Assembly: GCA_021152595.1 (NCBI GenBank)
Contig: JAGKVC010000001.1
Location: forward strand, 29,571 to 93,570
DNA: 64,000 bases
Reading direction: 5' to 3'
DNA from: Clostridia bacterium
Lineage (GTDB): Bacteria > Bacillota > Clostridia > Oscillospirales > Ruminococcaceae
The notes under the pieces were generated by a model, which was not told the origin of the DNA, searched no databases, and worked only from the letters and a program-made list of their open reading frames with translations. Made by a program: the position numbers and the translations under genes. Shown here piece after piece: positions 1-8,030 of this stretch. Within the stretch, counting starts at the first letter, position 1; every line of letters starts with the position of its first letter.

Positions 1-1591
1 CTTCTTCAGCCTCGTAGATTTCTTCCAGAACGAAATGTGCGTTTTCGAGCCGTGTGGTCGTGCCCTCAACGTACTTTTCGACCGGAACCGCATATCCGGT
101 ATGCAGGCCGATGATATCAGCACTGCCGCGGTACGGTCTGTAGCCGAATTCAAGGCCGCCGTCAAAGGATTTTGCGATCATTGCACCGGAAAGGTGACCG
201 TAGCACTTGTCTGTCGGTGCTGTGACATCCGCCTTCGGTGCAAGAATTGTGCCGTTGAAGTTGCCGCTGAGCTTTCCTGATGTTGCTTCATAGAAGTTAT
301 AGAGGACGCGCTCAGAAAGGATATTGTTGTTGCTGTCATTATCTGTAAAGGAGTTTCCGGTATGGACATTGGAAAATGTTTCTCCGTTGAATGTTGCATC
401 AATCGTACCGCCGCTGCTTTCCAGAATATCGAATGCCTTGCCGCCGACATTGACAACAACGCTTGCATTCTCCGGAATGTTGGTGAATTCAACGCTTCTT
501 GCGTTGCTCGGCCATTCATTCAGCGTGAAGTAGACCGTTTTTACATTTGTATCCGGCGCTTCAAATTTGATATGATTTCCCTCGATCACTGCGGGGATTC
601 CCTGCATGACTGCGAGCTGTTCGGATCTGCCGTCAACCTTGTCATAGACGTAGTCGATCAGTTCCTTGATGTATTGGAACTGATACATCTGCGCGAGCAG
701 GTTGACATCGCCCAGATAGCTGTGATGATTTTCGCAGTCTGCATCGGTGCCGGGATATTCAACCACTGCGCTGGCAGAATACGGAACATCCTGCTGACTG
801 TACTGATCATACCAGCGCGATTCGTCGAGCTTTGCAGGATTGATCAGCAGCTTCTTGTACATATCATCTTCCGGATCATATACAACTGTATTACCGTTGC
901 GGTGCCAGTTTTCGGAATCAGCTTTACCGGATTCTTCGTCATAGTTGCCGGTTGAAATGGTATTGATGCGGTAGAGCTTTCCGCCGCAGATGAGATGTGC
1001 AAAACCGGTTCTCTGATTGTCTTCGGTATAGCTGTCTGTCGTGGGCATCGGTTTCAGATGTGCAAAGTCGCCGCTTCCGACCTGATAGTTCCATACATTG
1101 TTGAATGTCAGGTCTCCGCCGATTGCAAGTCTGCCCTCGGCATCCGCGTGATAGACTGTGAAATTGCCCTTGGTCAGCGCACAGAAGTCACTGGCAAGAC
1201 CTAAGAAATATTCATCCTCTGCCTTTTTCAGTGCATCCTCCAGCGTTTGCGCACCGTTGAGCCATTGGGTTCCGGTGCCTTCTCCGAAGAGGAGCGTCAG
1301 CAGCTTGGCATTTTCCGGGCTCCAGACTGTGCCGTTCACGATATTGTCGTCTGCGCGGCAGGAATTTGAAACAACCGTATCAGCAGGAATGCTTCCTGCA
1401 TCGTATGTGCCGCCGGAAGCATCCGGCTCGGTGCTTGCGAGCGGCCGCACCATACTGATGCCGGGAACCGCCGTCAGAAAGGGAACTGTCACTGTTACCA
1501 GAATTGCCATTGCAGTCAAAAACGCTGCTGTCCGGTGATTGTGTCTCTTTCGCGTTACTGTCTCATAGATGTTGTTCAGACCGTCTTTCAC
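1..1591 (-). CDS. Choice-of-anchor-A surface adhesin (3' end outside window)
   Basis: Open reading frame on the minus strand that runs off the left edge. I take the GTG at 1591 as start because GGAAAGGAGGG lies just upstream; the next residues (VKDGLNNIYETVTRKR, then a hydrophobic stretch) form a signal peptide. The body has the pattern of the choice-of-anchor-A / collagen-binding-like domain: a GRLAIGGDLTFNNV segment near residue 130 and a late GNFNGTILAPKADV ... GHLSGAMIAKSF segment. Near the window edge a VPVEKYVEG ... LENAHFVLEEI segment looks like the start of a SpaA/Cna-B isopeptide domain, so this may be a pilin- or adhesin-type protein. It lies 44 bp downstream of a signal peptidase gene in the same operon, which is common in pilus loci. 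The C-terminal anchor (for example LPXTG) is not visible, so sortase attachment is unproven. Confidence 0.75.
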   Translation of the reverse strand, partial: MKDGLNNIYETVTRKRHNHRTAAFLTAMAILVTVTVPFLTAVPGISMVRPLASTEPDASGGTYDAGSIPADTVVSNSCRADDNIVNGTVWSPENAKLLTLLFGEGTGTQWLNGAQTLEDALKKAEDEYFLGLASDFCALTKGNFTVYHADAEGRLAIGGDLTFNNVWNYQVGSGDFAHLKPMPTTDSYTEDNQRTGFAHLICGGKLYRINTISTGNYDEESGKADSENWHRNGNTVVYDPEDDMYKKLLINPAKLDESRWYDQYSQQDVPYSASAVVEYPGTDADCENHHSYLGDVNLLAQMYQFQYIKELIDYVYDKVDGRSEQLAVMQGIPAVIEGNHIKFEAPDTNVKTVYFTLNEWPSNARSVEFTNIPENASVVVNVGGKAFDILESSGGTIDATFNGETFSNVHTGNSFTDNDSNNNILSERVLYNFYEATSGKLSGNFNGTILAPKADVTAPTDKCYGHLSGAMIAKSFDGGLEFGYRPYRGSADIIGLHTGYAVPVEKYVEGTTTRLENAHFVLEEIYEAEE

Positions 1592-1635
1592 TGCTGTTCC
1601 CTCCTTTCCGTGAGATTCCGTTCAGGCGGTGCTGT

Positions 1636-2211
1636 TTAAGGTTTGCCGAATGACCGGAGCGGCCAGATCTTCAGGAAGACCGCGCCGATGACATTTTCCT
1701 CTGAGATGCATCCCACCGAGGTCGATCGGCTGTCCACCGATACGGCACGGTGATCGCCCATAACGAAGTACCTGTTTTCCGGTACCTGATAGGGGAGGTC
1801 AATGTCACATTCTCCGTAATCCGATTCCTGTATGTAGGGTTCATCGAGCGGCTCACCGTTCAGGATCACGGTGCCGTCCTCCTCGATGTCGATTTTATCA
1901 CCTGCTGTCCCGATTACCCGTTTCAGCAGAACCTTATTATTATAATAGAATGCAATGATGTCCCCGCGCTGCACGTTCCGCAGTTTATTACAAAGCAGAA
2001 TCTCGTCATTTTGCAGGGTAGGCGTCATGCTTGCGCCTGTTACGCGCAGCACCGGCAGCAGCATCGTGGAGATCAGCACCGCGGCAGCCGCGGCGACGAT
2101 CAGCGAGGAAACCGTATGCAGGACGGATTTTGCAAAGCGCTCGCCGTATTGAAGGCGCCGCATTTCCTCTGCGAGCTGACCGGTGGTCGGTAAGTCTCTT
2201 CTTTCCTTCAT
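1636..2211 (-). CDS. lepB: Type I signal peptidase
   Basis: 191-residue membrane-bound serine peptidase that removes signal peptides from exported proteins. One N-terminal membrane helix (about residues 33-55) is followed by the catalytic Ser motif (GASMTPTL, box B), the Lys motif (LLKRVIG, box D) and the GDHRAVSVDSR box E, so both members of the Ser/Lys dyad are present. Length is normal for a Gram-positive enzyme. It overlaps the preceding 76-residue gene by 4 bp and precedes the adhesin gene, so it may be dedicated to that surface protein; this last point is inference. Confidence 0.93.
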   Translation of the reverse strand: MKERRDLPTTGQLAEEMRRLQYGERFAKSVLHTVSSLIVAAAAAVLISTMLLPVLRVTGASMTPTLQNDEILLCNKLRNVQRGDIIAFYYNNKVLLKRVIGTAGDKIDIEEDGTVILNGEPLDEPYIQESDYGECDIDLPYQVPENRYFVMGDHRAVSVDSRSTSVGCISEENVIGAVFLKIWPLRSFGKP

Positions 2212-2438
2212 CGTCTTTTCTTTTTACCCTTTTGCCTGCGTGCGGTATTCGGGTTCGGGGGAGGTGCTGTCTGTACCTGCTCTGCCGGCTTTTCTGCGGC
2301 TGCATCGGATACAAATGCATCCAGCCGCGCCTGAAGCCTGCCGTTCTCCTCACGCAATTCATCGTTTTCCCTGCTCAGATAGTAGAGGATCTCGATCAGC
2401 TCCGACCGCCTGAGCCTGCGCAACTCTTTGTCCGTCAT
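2208..2438 (-). CDS. Small coiled-coil protein, function unknown
   Basis: 76 residues beginning MTDKELRRLRRSELIEILYYL, then a heptad-like coiled coil (ENDELREENGRLQARLDAF), a Pro/Ala linker and a very basic tail (RRQKGKKKRR). There is no signal peptide or membrane segment, so it is cytosolic, perhaps binding nucleic acid or the membrane surface through the tail. The stop overlaps the signal peptidase start by 4 bp, suggesting translational coupling in the adhesin operon. I do not recognise a named family. Confidence 0.7.
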   Translation of the reverse strand: MTDKELRRLRRSELIEILYYLSRENDELREENGRLQARLDAFVSDAAAEKPAEQVQTAPPPNPNTARRQKGKKKRR

Positions 2439-2599
2439 ATTCTAACACCTGCTTGAAAATATCCGGCAGAAATATTACATTTCGTATATTTGCATGGATT
2501 TTTATGTTACTTTCATTTACAAAGAACTATAAACATGCCGAAGCATGTTCTTTTGTCTCCGCTATTCTTTGCGCTTTGTTGCTGTTTCTTTCTGTCATC

Positions 2600-2628
2600 A
2601 TTATACCATTGTTCATTTGAAATGTCAA
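2600..2628 (-). promoter_or_regulatory. Consensus promoter of the adhesin/lepB operon
   Basis: On the minus strand TTGACA (2628-2623), a 17-bp spacer and TATAAT (2605-2600) match sigma-A consensus exactly. Transcription would begin near 2593 and run left through a leader of about 150 nt that contains a UUCG-capped hairpin (AACATGC/GCATGTT, 2532-2549) before the first gene at 2438. Confidence 0.85.
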
Positions 2629-2839
2629 CCGATTTTGGAGAAAATTTCCGAATTTGCGCCATTTTTATATAGATTAGACAATTTGGCACCCCTCTGATTA
2701 TGCAATGTTACAAAAATGCGAATCGGTATTATGTTGCCGCATGAAAATCGCAGGCTTTTCAGAGTGTTGTACATCATCCGGATATTACGGTTTGTATTAT
2801 TCAAAATGAAATCTGCCGCCTGCAAAGCCGGAAATACGG

Positions 2840-2869
2840 TTGACAAGCTGCGAAATCCTGTGCTATACT
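2840..2869 (+). promoter_or_regulatory. Promoter of the flavodoxin-fusion gene
   Basis: TTGACA at 2840-2845, an 18-bp spacer and TATACT at 2864-2869, 24 bp before the ATG at 2893; a GGGGGTG ribosome-binding site lies between. Confidence 0.75.
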
Positions 2870-2892
2870 ATATATATTATGGGGGTGAAAGC

Positions 2893-3987
2893 ATGAAACT
2901 GAAAAAGGCAGCCGGCGCTGCTGCGGATATCCTGATGTATGTGATCATGCTGGTGCAGATGCTCTATGCATTCACGGGAAATACGCTGCATGAGCTGCTC
3001 GGCATTGCGTTTTTTATCTGTCTGGCGGTGCATATCGTGATGAAGCGCGGCTGGGTGAAGGGGCTGCTGAAAGGCGGAAAGCGCTCCGGCGGCAGACGCT
3101 TTTTCGATGCTGTGACGGTGCTGCTCTTTGTCTGTATCCTTGTGCTGATGATCAGCAGTATGGGCGTTTCGCGGATGATCTTTCCGTGGTTCCCGTATCT
3201 CGGCAGCGCGGATCTGCACCGGTATCTGGCGACGGCTGTGCTGACGCTTGCTGTCATACACGGCGGCATGCACGGCTTCCTGCGGACACAGCACAAAAAA
3301 CGCGCGGCGTTCCTGATCATACTCGGTGCCGCGGCATCCGTGGCAGTCGGGACGGCGCTTGTCCCGTATCTGAGCAGGCATTTCAAGACGGTCAGCATTG
3401 ACTATGAAGCAGCGGTACGCGGTGAGCAGATTACATCCTCCGGCAGAACGCTTGCGGTTTATTTCACACGCGTCGGAAATACGGATTTTGCACCGGATGT
3501 TGATGCAGTCTCGGGGGCATCGCTGCTGCTTGCGGACGGCAGGCTGACGGGCAATACGGCGCTGCTTGCGGATATGGTCGCGGATGCGATTCATTGCGAT
3601 GTGCAGGCGATTACGCTGACGGGCGAACAATATCCCTCGCGCTACGGCGATACCGTATCGGTCGCCGGAAAGGAGCTGCGCGAGAATGCGCGCCCTGCGA
3701 TTGAACCGGTTGACATTTCGGGCTATGATGAGGTCATTCTGATTTATCCGATCTGGTGGGGGACTGTCCCGATGCCGGTGGCGTCATTCCTTGAGCAGAA
3801 TGAGTGGAACGGCAAAAAGCTCCGGCTGATCGCAACACAGGGCAGCAGCGGATTTGTCAGCAGCACCGCGGATATTCAGCGTATGGCAGACGGTGCGGAG
3901 GTCACGGAGCTTGTCAGCATTTACTGCGATGATATTCCGCATGCCCGTCCGCAGATCACGGACTGTCTGCGCAGACTATATCAATGA
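2893..3987 (+). CDS. Membrane heme-type (DUF4405-like) domain fused to flavodoxin
   Basis: 364 residues, started at the ATG behind GGGGGTGAAAGC; an in-frame extension upstream would overlap the promoter. Residues 1-160 contain four membrane helices with conserved-looking histidines (LHELLGIAFFICLAVHIV, DLHRYLATAVLTLAVIHGGMH), resembling DUF4405 / cytochrome-b-like membrane domains. Residues about 185-364 form a flavodoxin-like domain: GRTLAVYFTRVGNT for the phosphate loop, then VILIYPIWWGTVPMPVASFLE and a GKKLRLIATQGSSG segment typical of Flavodoxin_4 proteins. This suggests electrons passing between FMN in the cytoplasm and heme in the membrane; heme binding is inferred from histidine placement only. 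It is monocistronic. Confidence 0.8.
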   Translation: MKLKKAAGAAADILMYVIMLVQMLYAFTGNTLHELLGIAFFICLAVHIVMKRGWVKGLLKGGKRSGGRRFFDAVTVLLFVCILVLMISSMGVSRMIFPWFPYLGSADLHRYLATAVLTLAVIHGGMHGFLRTQHKKRAAFLIILGAAASVAVGTALVPYLSRHFKTVSIDYEAAVRGEQITSSGRTLAVYFTRVGNTDFAPDVDAVSGASLLLADGRLTGNTALLADMVADAIHCDVQAITLTGEQYPSRYGDTVSVAGKELRENARPAIEPVDISGYDEVILIYPIWWGTVPMPVASFLEQNEWNGKKLRLIATQGSSGFVSSTADIQRMADGAEVTELVSIYCDDIPHARPQITDCLRRLYQ

Positions 3988-4037
3988 CTTCGGGAAATGT
4001 GACTGCTACACAAAATGCGGCATCTTCTATAGCAGAA

Positions 4038-4078
4038 AAAGCACCCGTTTACTGGAGTTTCCGGTAAACGGGTGCTTT
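4038..4078. terminator. Bidirectional terminator between convergent genes
   Basis: Perfect 15-bp stem AAAGCACCCGTTTAC / GTAAACGGGTGCTTT (4038-4052 with 4064-4078) and an 11-nt loop, with A/T runs on either side. It separates the flavodoxin fusion (stop 3987) from the minus-strand regulator (stop 4090). Confidence 0.9.
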
Positions 4079-4089
4079 GATATCGGATG

Positions 4090-4683
4090 TCAGCGCCGCC
4101 GGATATCCTGATACAGAAATCCGCACTGCGTACAGTACCAGACCAGTCTGCCCATGCGGTACATCGGCATGGTGAAATGAAAATCCCACTCCGGATACTG
4201 CCGGAACACCATGACGCTGCTGTCGGTGATATACGCTGCAAATGCGATATAGTGCTGCTTGGTCATCGGGTGCGCGGAGAATACATACCATTCGCCGCCG
4301 ATGTCCTCAATTTGCAGCATTTCGTCCGGTGCGGCTTTGCGCAGCTCCATCGGGGAGAGACGGCTGCCGCAGCAGGTCACGGCTGCCTCTGCGGAAGCTG
4401 TGATGAGATTGCCGCAGGATTTGCATACATAGAATTTGGTCTTTTTCATATTGCCTTTCTCACTTTCCTTTTGTGCGATCTCGCCCGTCAGCAGGACATG
4501 AATATCCGTATCAAAGACCTCCGCCAGTGCCGCGAGCAGCGATATATCCGGACAGCCGTTGCCGCATTCCCATTTCGACACCGCCTTGTCACTGACATGG
4601 ATGCGTTCTGCAAGCCGCTTCTGCGTCATGCCGCGTTCTGTCCGGAGCCGTTTGATCAGATCGCCTGTTTTGCTCTGGTTCAT
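4090..4683 (-). CDS. XRE-type regulator with desulfoferrodoxin-like C-terminal domain
   Basis: 197 residues; ATG at 4683 chosen because AGGGGTGATC lies just upstream. Residues 1-65 are a helix-turn-helix of the XRE family (MTQKRLAERIHVSDKAVSKWECG). After a linker, KFYVCKSCGNLITASA... and HPMTKQHYIAF ... WYCTQCGFLYQ resemble the C-x-x-C and His-rich iron-binding parts of superoxide reductase/desulfoferrodoxin. The protein may sense or bind a metal or reactive oxygen; whether the iron site is complete I cannot say. It could be a redox- or metal-responsive repressor. Single gene, convergent with the flavodoxin fusion. Confidence 0.8.
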   Translation of the reverse strand: MNQSKTGDLIKRLRTERGMTQKRLAERIHVSDKAVSKWECGNGCPDISLLAALAEVFDTDIHVLLTGEIAQKESEKGNMKKTKFYVCKSCGNLITASAEAAVTCCGSRLSPMELRKAAPDEMLQIEDIGGEWYVFSAHPMTKQHYIAFAAYITDSSVMVFRQYPEWDFHFTMPMYRMGRLVWYCTQCGFLYQDIRRR

Positions 4684-4769
4684 GTGATCACCCCTTGTCT
4701 TGTTCTGATTCCATGATACCATATGTGCGCAGGCTTGTCAATCCACGCTCCGTAGAGTGCAGACAGAAA

Positions 4770-4795
4770 GACAGCCCTCCGAGCGGAGAGCTGTC
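4770..4795 (-). terminator. Terminator of the beta-helix dockerin gene
   Basis: 12-bp stem GACAGCTCTCCG / CGGAGGGCTGTC when read on the minus strand (one G-U pair), starting 5 nt after the stop at 4800 and followed by TTTCTGT. The T run is imperfect. Confidence 0.65.
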
Positions 4796-4799
4796 CTGT

Positions 4800-6347
4800 T
4801 TATGATTTCGCTTTTGCCGTGACGGAGACCAGCTCCGCGGTGTCAACATCCAGCTTGCCGGATGCATCGGTATATCCCCAGACCTCCAGCGCCATTCTGC
4901 GCGCATCGGCAGGCATTTCCACTGTGACCTGTGCCTTGCCGCTGCTGTCTGCCGGATGCTTGCCGAGCGCCTCCATGATCCATTTGCCGCTGCCGTTTTC
5001 CGCATTCGGATCCCAATAGCCCCACGCAAGATTCAGCTCAGAATCGGGCTTTGCAGAAACGGTCATTGTCACAGTATGCTCGCTTAAGCCCTCTGTCATG
5101 CGCCATTTTCCTGCATCCTCTTTGACAAATGAGATCTCGATTTCCGGCTTCTCATCGGGATCGCCCCTGAGGAGAATCTGCTTGAGCAGCGAGAGATCCG
5201 CAGCATTGAGGATACCGTCCGCGTTCAGATCGGTGTTTTCTCCGGAGAGATGCCGCACCTCTTTGGTCAGGAGCATATGGAGCAGGCAGGTGACATCCGC
5301 TGCATCGCGGCTGCCGTCCTCATTGACATCGCCGCGCAGCCTGTAGCCGAGAACCTGCATGATCCGGTTGCCGTCGCAGGTGCATTCCGGCGGATCGACC
5401 TTGTTGCGGAATACCTGCGCGCTGCAATTCCAGCCCTTGACGGTAAAGCAGTCTGCCGTATCAAGATACAGCTCATTTTCATAGATCTTCGCATTCTGTC
5501 CCCAGCCTTCAAGCTGCTGGCTCATGTCGAAGCCGTAAAGCTGCTGCTCACAGCCGTTCCGGTGACCGGTATTATAGCGGACGACCGCATCATTGCCCTT
5601 GATTTCAACAAAGCTGTTGCCGCCGTTTTCCCCCTTGATGCCGGTGCCGTCAAAGGTGCAGTATTCCACGAGATTGCCGATGGTATATTCCTTGATATCC
5701 ACATGGTCGGCGGAGACATTCGGACCGAACCGGCAGCCGCGGACGGTGTTGTAATGGCAGGCAAAGCCGTATTCTGTGGCATTCTTTGCGCTCCCGATAT
5801 AGACACCCTCGCCGTATTTTGCGTTGACGGTTCCCGTGTCGTGGATGAAGCAGTTTTCGACGAGATTATAGCTGCTGTCGTCGATGATATGGATTGCCTC
5901 GTCGCCGATTTCACAGACCTCGCAGTCTGATATGATGCTGTGCTCGGATTTTGCGAGGAAAATGCCCTTGGCGGCGTTCTGTATTTTCAGATCGCGGATC
6001 TCCCAATAGGAGCCGGTGATATGCATGACGCATTTTTTCTCCGGCTGATTGGCACACAGCACAGCCGGATGCGCCGGATCCTCACTGCGGATGATAATGT
6101 GCTTTTCGGGCGTGCCGCTCGCAGCCGCCTCAAATACGCGCCATTTTCCGCTGGATGTGTCGTCCTCATAGGTGCCGCTTTTCAGGATGATCTCATCTCC
6201 TGCACGGACATTCGTGAGGGCGGCTTTCAGCTCCGCGGTGTTTGTGACATAGATCTGATTTGTGCTGCCTGCCGCATGCGGAACAAATCCTGCCGCTTCA
6301 CATGCGAACAGGACAGCGATCAGCGCTGCAATGATCTTTTTGCGCAT
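4800..6347 (-). CDS. Secreted right-handed beta-helix protein with internal dockerin, polysaccharide-lyase-like
   Basis: 515 residues. ATG at 6347 follows GAAGGAGGGATC and begins a signal peptide (MRKKIIAALIAVLFACEAAGF, cleavage near residue 28). Residues about 30-330 repeat N- and C-ended beta-helix rungs (HSIISDCEVCEIG, NLVENCFIHDTG, YNTVRGCRFGPN, NLVEYCTFDGTG), as in pectate/alginate-type lyases. Residues 339-395 are a type I dockerin with two calcium loops (GDVNEDGSRDAADVTCLL and TDLNADGILNAADLSLL), so it should dock on a cellulosome cohesin. A further domain of about 110 residues of unknown type follows; a dockerin placed internally is less usual than a terminal one. I see no assignable catalytic residue, so the substrate is unknown. 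Confidence 0.8.
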   Translation of the reverse strand: MRKKIIAALIAVLFACEAAGFVPHAAGSTNQIYVTNTAELKAALTNVRAGDEIILKSGTYEDDTSSGKWRVFEAAASGTPEKHIIIRSEDPAHPAVLCANQPEKKCVMHITGSYWEIRDLKIQNAAKGIFLAKSEHSIISDCEVCEIGDEAIHIIDDSSYNLVENCFIHDTGTVNAKYGEGVYIGSAKNATEYGFACHYNTVRGCRFGPNVSADHVDIKEYTIGNLVEYCTFDGTGIKGENGGNSFVEIKGNDAVVRYNTGHRNGCEQQLYGFDMSQQLEGWGQNAKIYENELYLDTADCFTVKGWNCSAQVFRNKVDPPECTCDGNRIMQVLGYRLRGDVNEDGSRDAADVTCLLHMLLTKEVRHLSGENTDLNADGILNAADLSLLKQILLRGDPDEKPEIEISFVKEDAGKWRMTEGLSEHTVTMTVSAKPDSELNLAWGYWDPNAENGSGKWIMEALGKHPADSSGKAQVTVEMPADARRMALEVWGYTDASGKLDVDTAELVSVTAKAKS

Positions 6348-6393
6348 AATGATCCCTCCTTCTCCGGCATCGGGGCTTCTGTCTGATAATTTC

Positions 6394-6422
6394 ATTATAC
6401 ATGATTATCAGATGAAAAGCAA
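6394..6422 (-). promoter_or_regulatory. Promoter of the beta-helix dockerin gene
   Basis: Minus-strand TTGCTT (6422-6417), 17-bp spacer, TATAAT (6399-6394), about 47 bp before the ATG at 6347. Confidence 0.6.
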
Positions 6423-6497
6423 GGAAAAACGAAAATATCTTTTGCGCCGGTTTTGTTCGCGCATTTTTCATTCTGAGGATTTGTCTGATTGCTCCTA

Positions 6498-6526
6498 TTG
6501 CATTTTGCGGTGCAATATGTTATACT
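6498..6526 (+). promoter_or_regulatory. Promoter of the LRR gene
   Basis: TTGCAT (6498-6503), 17-bp spacer, TATACT (6521-6526); the gene starts at 6567 behind TAAGGAGGT. Confidence 0.65.
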
Positions 6527-6566
6527 TTTCATAACAGAAATCCGCCGCAGACATAAGGAGGTACAT

Positions 6567-7919
6567 ATGGAACAGGAAGAGATTTTTGAGATTCAGGACG
6601 GAAAGCTGATTGCCTATCACGCACAGCTTCCGGAGGTTACGGTGCCGGAGGGTGTCACCTGCATCGGTGTCGGCGCATTCCGCAAGGTTGCTTCGCTCCG
6701 GAGCCTGACGCTGCCTGACGGTGTTACGGAGATTTGCAGCAAAGCCTTCAACGGCTGCTATAATCTGAAAACGGTGCATCTGCCGGACAGCGTGCGCTAT
6801 ATCGGCAGCTATGCATTTGAATACTGCAAGCGGCTGGAGACGATCAATATGCCGCGCAATCTGCTGGAGATCGGGGATCATGCATTTGAACAGACGAGTC
6901 TCTCGGAGCTCAGTTTCCCTGCAAATCTCAGGAAGATCGGTCAGTCCGCATTTCGCGGTCTCGACGGTCTGCGTGCGCTCAGGTTTCCGGCGTCTCTCAG
7001 TGAAATCGGTGCGCGTGCATTTGAATTTTGCAGCAATCTGGGAAATCTCTATTTTTGTTCAACGGTCAAAAAGATCGGCGATCTCGCATTCGCCGGCTGT
7101 GAAAAGCTGGATATGATCAATTATGCAGATCAGGTGCCGGAAGGCGCATTCTGTGCGCCGAGCGCCTTTTCCTGTACGCCTTATCAGAAGCAAACACGCA
7201 TCCGGATCGGCGGCGAAGCGCAGACAGATCTGGGTGTCACCGGCTGGCTGCGCGAACCGGACGGCAGTCTTTATCTGGAAAACTGCGGCATCGAAGACTG
7301 GATCGAAGCGAACAGCGGCGAGATCTGTTACGATTACGGAACGACGTTTCTTGTGCGGTTCCGGATGCGGCAGGTGCCGCGCTATTATCTCAACTGCTAT
7401 TATTATGCAGCACCGGAACGCATTGATGAGGGTGCGCTCAAGCGGACAAAAGAGCTGCACGGCGGCTGGATTCCGCTTTCCGGTGAGACGCATGCGCGCG
7501 AGCTTGCGGAGAATCCGGAAAAGGCAATGGATTTTATTGCATCGCATATCCGGGATACAAGGCTGATGCCGGTTCAGCCGTTCACGCCGGAGCTTTTGCT
7601 GGATCTGAATTCTGCGGAGGCAGTGAACGCCGCAAAGCTGTCATCGCATGCGAAAATCCGGACGATCGCAGCCACGCAGAAATACAGAATTGCCGCTGTC
7701 CTCTGGCCGGATGAGACGCTCGGCTGTGAGGTCACGCCCAATTCCAGAAACAGCGGTGTGTATCCGGTTTATGACAGGACACCGGTTGCAGCTTATCGGA
7801 CATACTATGTCTATCCGCTGAGCAGCACAGCTTTTCAGCGCCGTCTGGACGACACCGATCCGGAGACTGTGAATCGGGAAATGGCAATTATGGAACTGAA
7901 AAACAGAGGCTATCTGTGA
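6567..7919 (+). CDS. BspA-type leucine-rich-repeat (LRR_5) protein
   Basis: 450 residues; ATG at 6567 has AAGGAGGTACAT in front. Residues about 20-190 hold seven or so Treponema/Bacteroides-type repeats of the form I-G-xx-AF-xx-C-xx-L-xx-(I/V)-xx-P (for example VTCIGVGAFRKVASLRSLTLPDGV, written here as two overlapping halves of the same repeat). The C-terminal 260 residues contain a Tyr-rich region (YYLNCYYYAAPERI) that I do not recognise. There is no signal peptide, so unlike many BspA proteins it appears cytosolic. It is a single gene between two dockerin genes. A protein-interaction role is likely but the partner is unknown. Confidence 0.8.
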   Translation: MEQEEIFEIQDGKLIAYHAQLPEVTVPEGVTCIGVGAFRKVASLRSLTLPDGVTEICSKAFNGCYNLKTVHLPDSVRYIGSYAFEYCKRLETINMPRNLLEIGDHAFEQTSLSELSFPANLRKIGQSAFRGLDGLRALRFPASLSEIGARAFEFCSNLGNLYFCSTVKKIGDLAFAGCEKLDMINYADQVPEGAFCAPSAFSCTPYQKQTRIRIGGEAQTDLGVTGWLREPDGSLYLENCGIEDWIEANSGEICYDYGTTFLVRFRMRQVPRYYLNCYYYAAPERIDEGALKRTKELHGGWIPLSGETHARELAENPEKAMDFIASHIRDTRLMPVQPFTPELLLDLNSAEAVNAAKLSSHAKIRTIAATQKYRIAAVLWPDETLGCEVTPNSRNSGVYPVYDRTPVAAYRTYYVYPLSSTAFQRRLDDTDPETVNREMAIMELKNRGYL

Positions 7920-7972
7920 AAGGCGCACGGAACGGATTAACGGAGATCAGCTTGTTTTCCCTGATCTGACAG

Positions 7973-8013
7973 AAAGCCCCGAAGTGATCTCATGACCGCT
8001 TCGGGGCTTTTTT
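7973..8013. terminator. Bidirectional terminator
   Basis: Stem AAAGCCCCGAAGTG / CGCTTCGGGGCTTT (7973-7986 with 7997-8010, one G-U pair) followed by a T run. It serves the LRR gene on the plus strand and the esterase gene ending at 8031 on the minus strand. Confidence 0.85.
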
Positions 8014-8030
8014 CTATGGGATTTTTCAGA

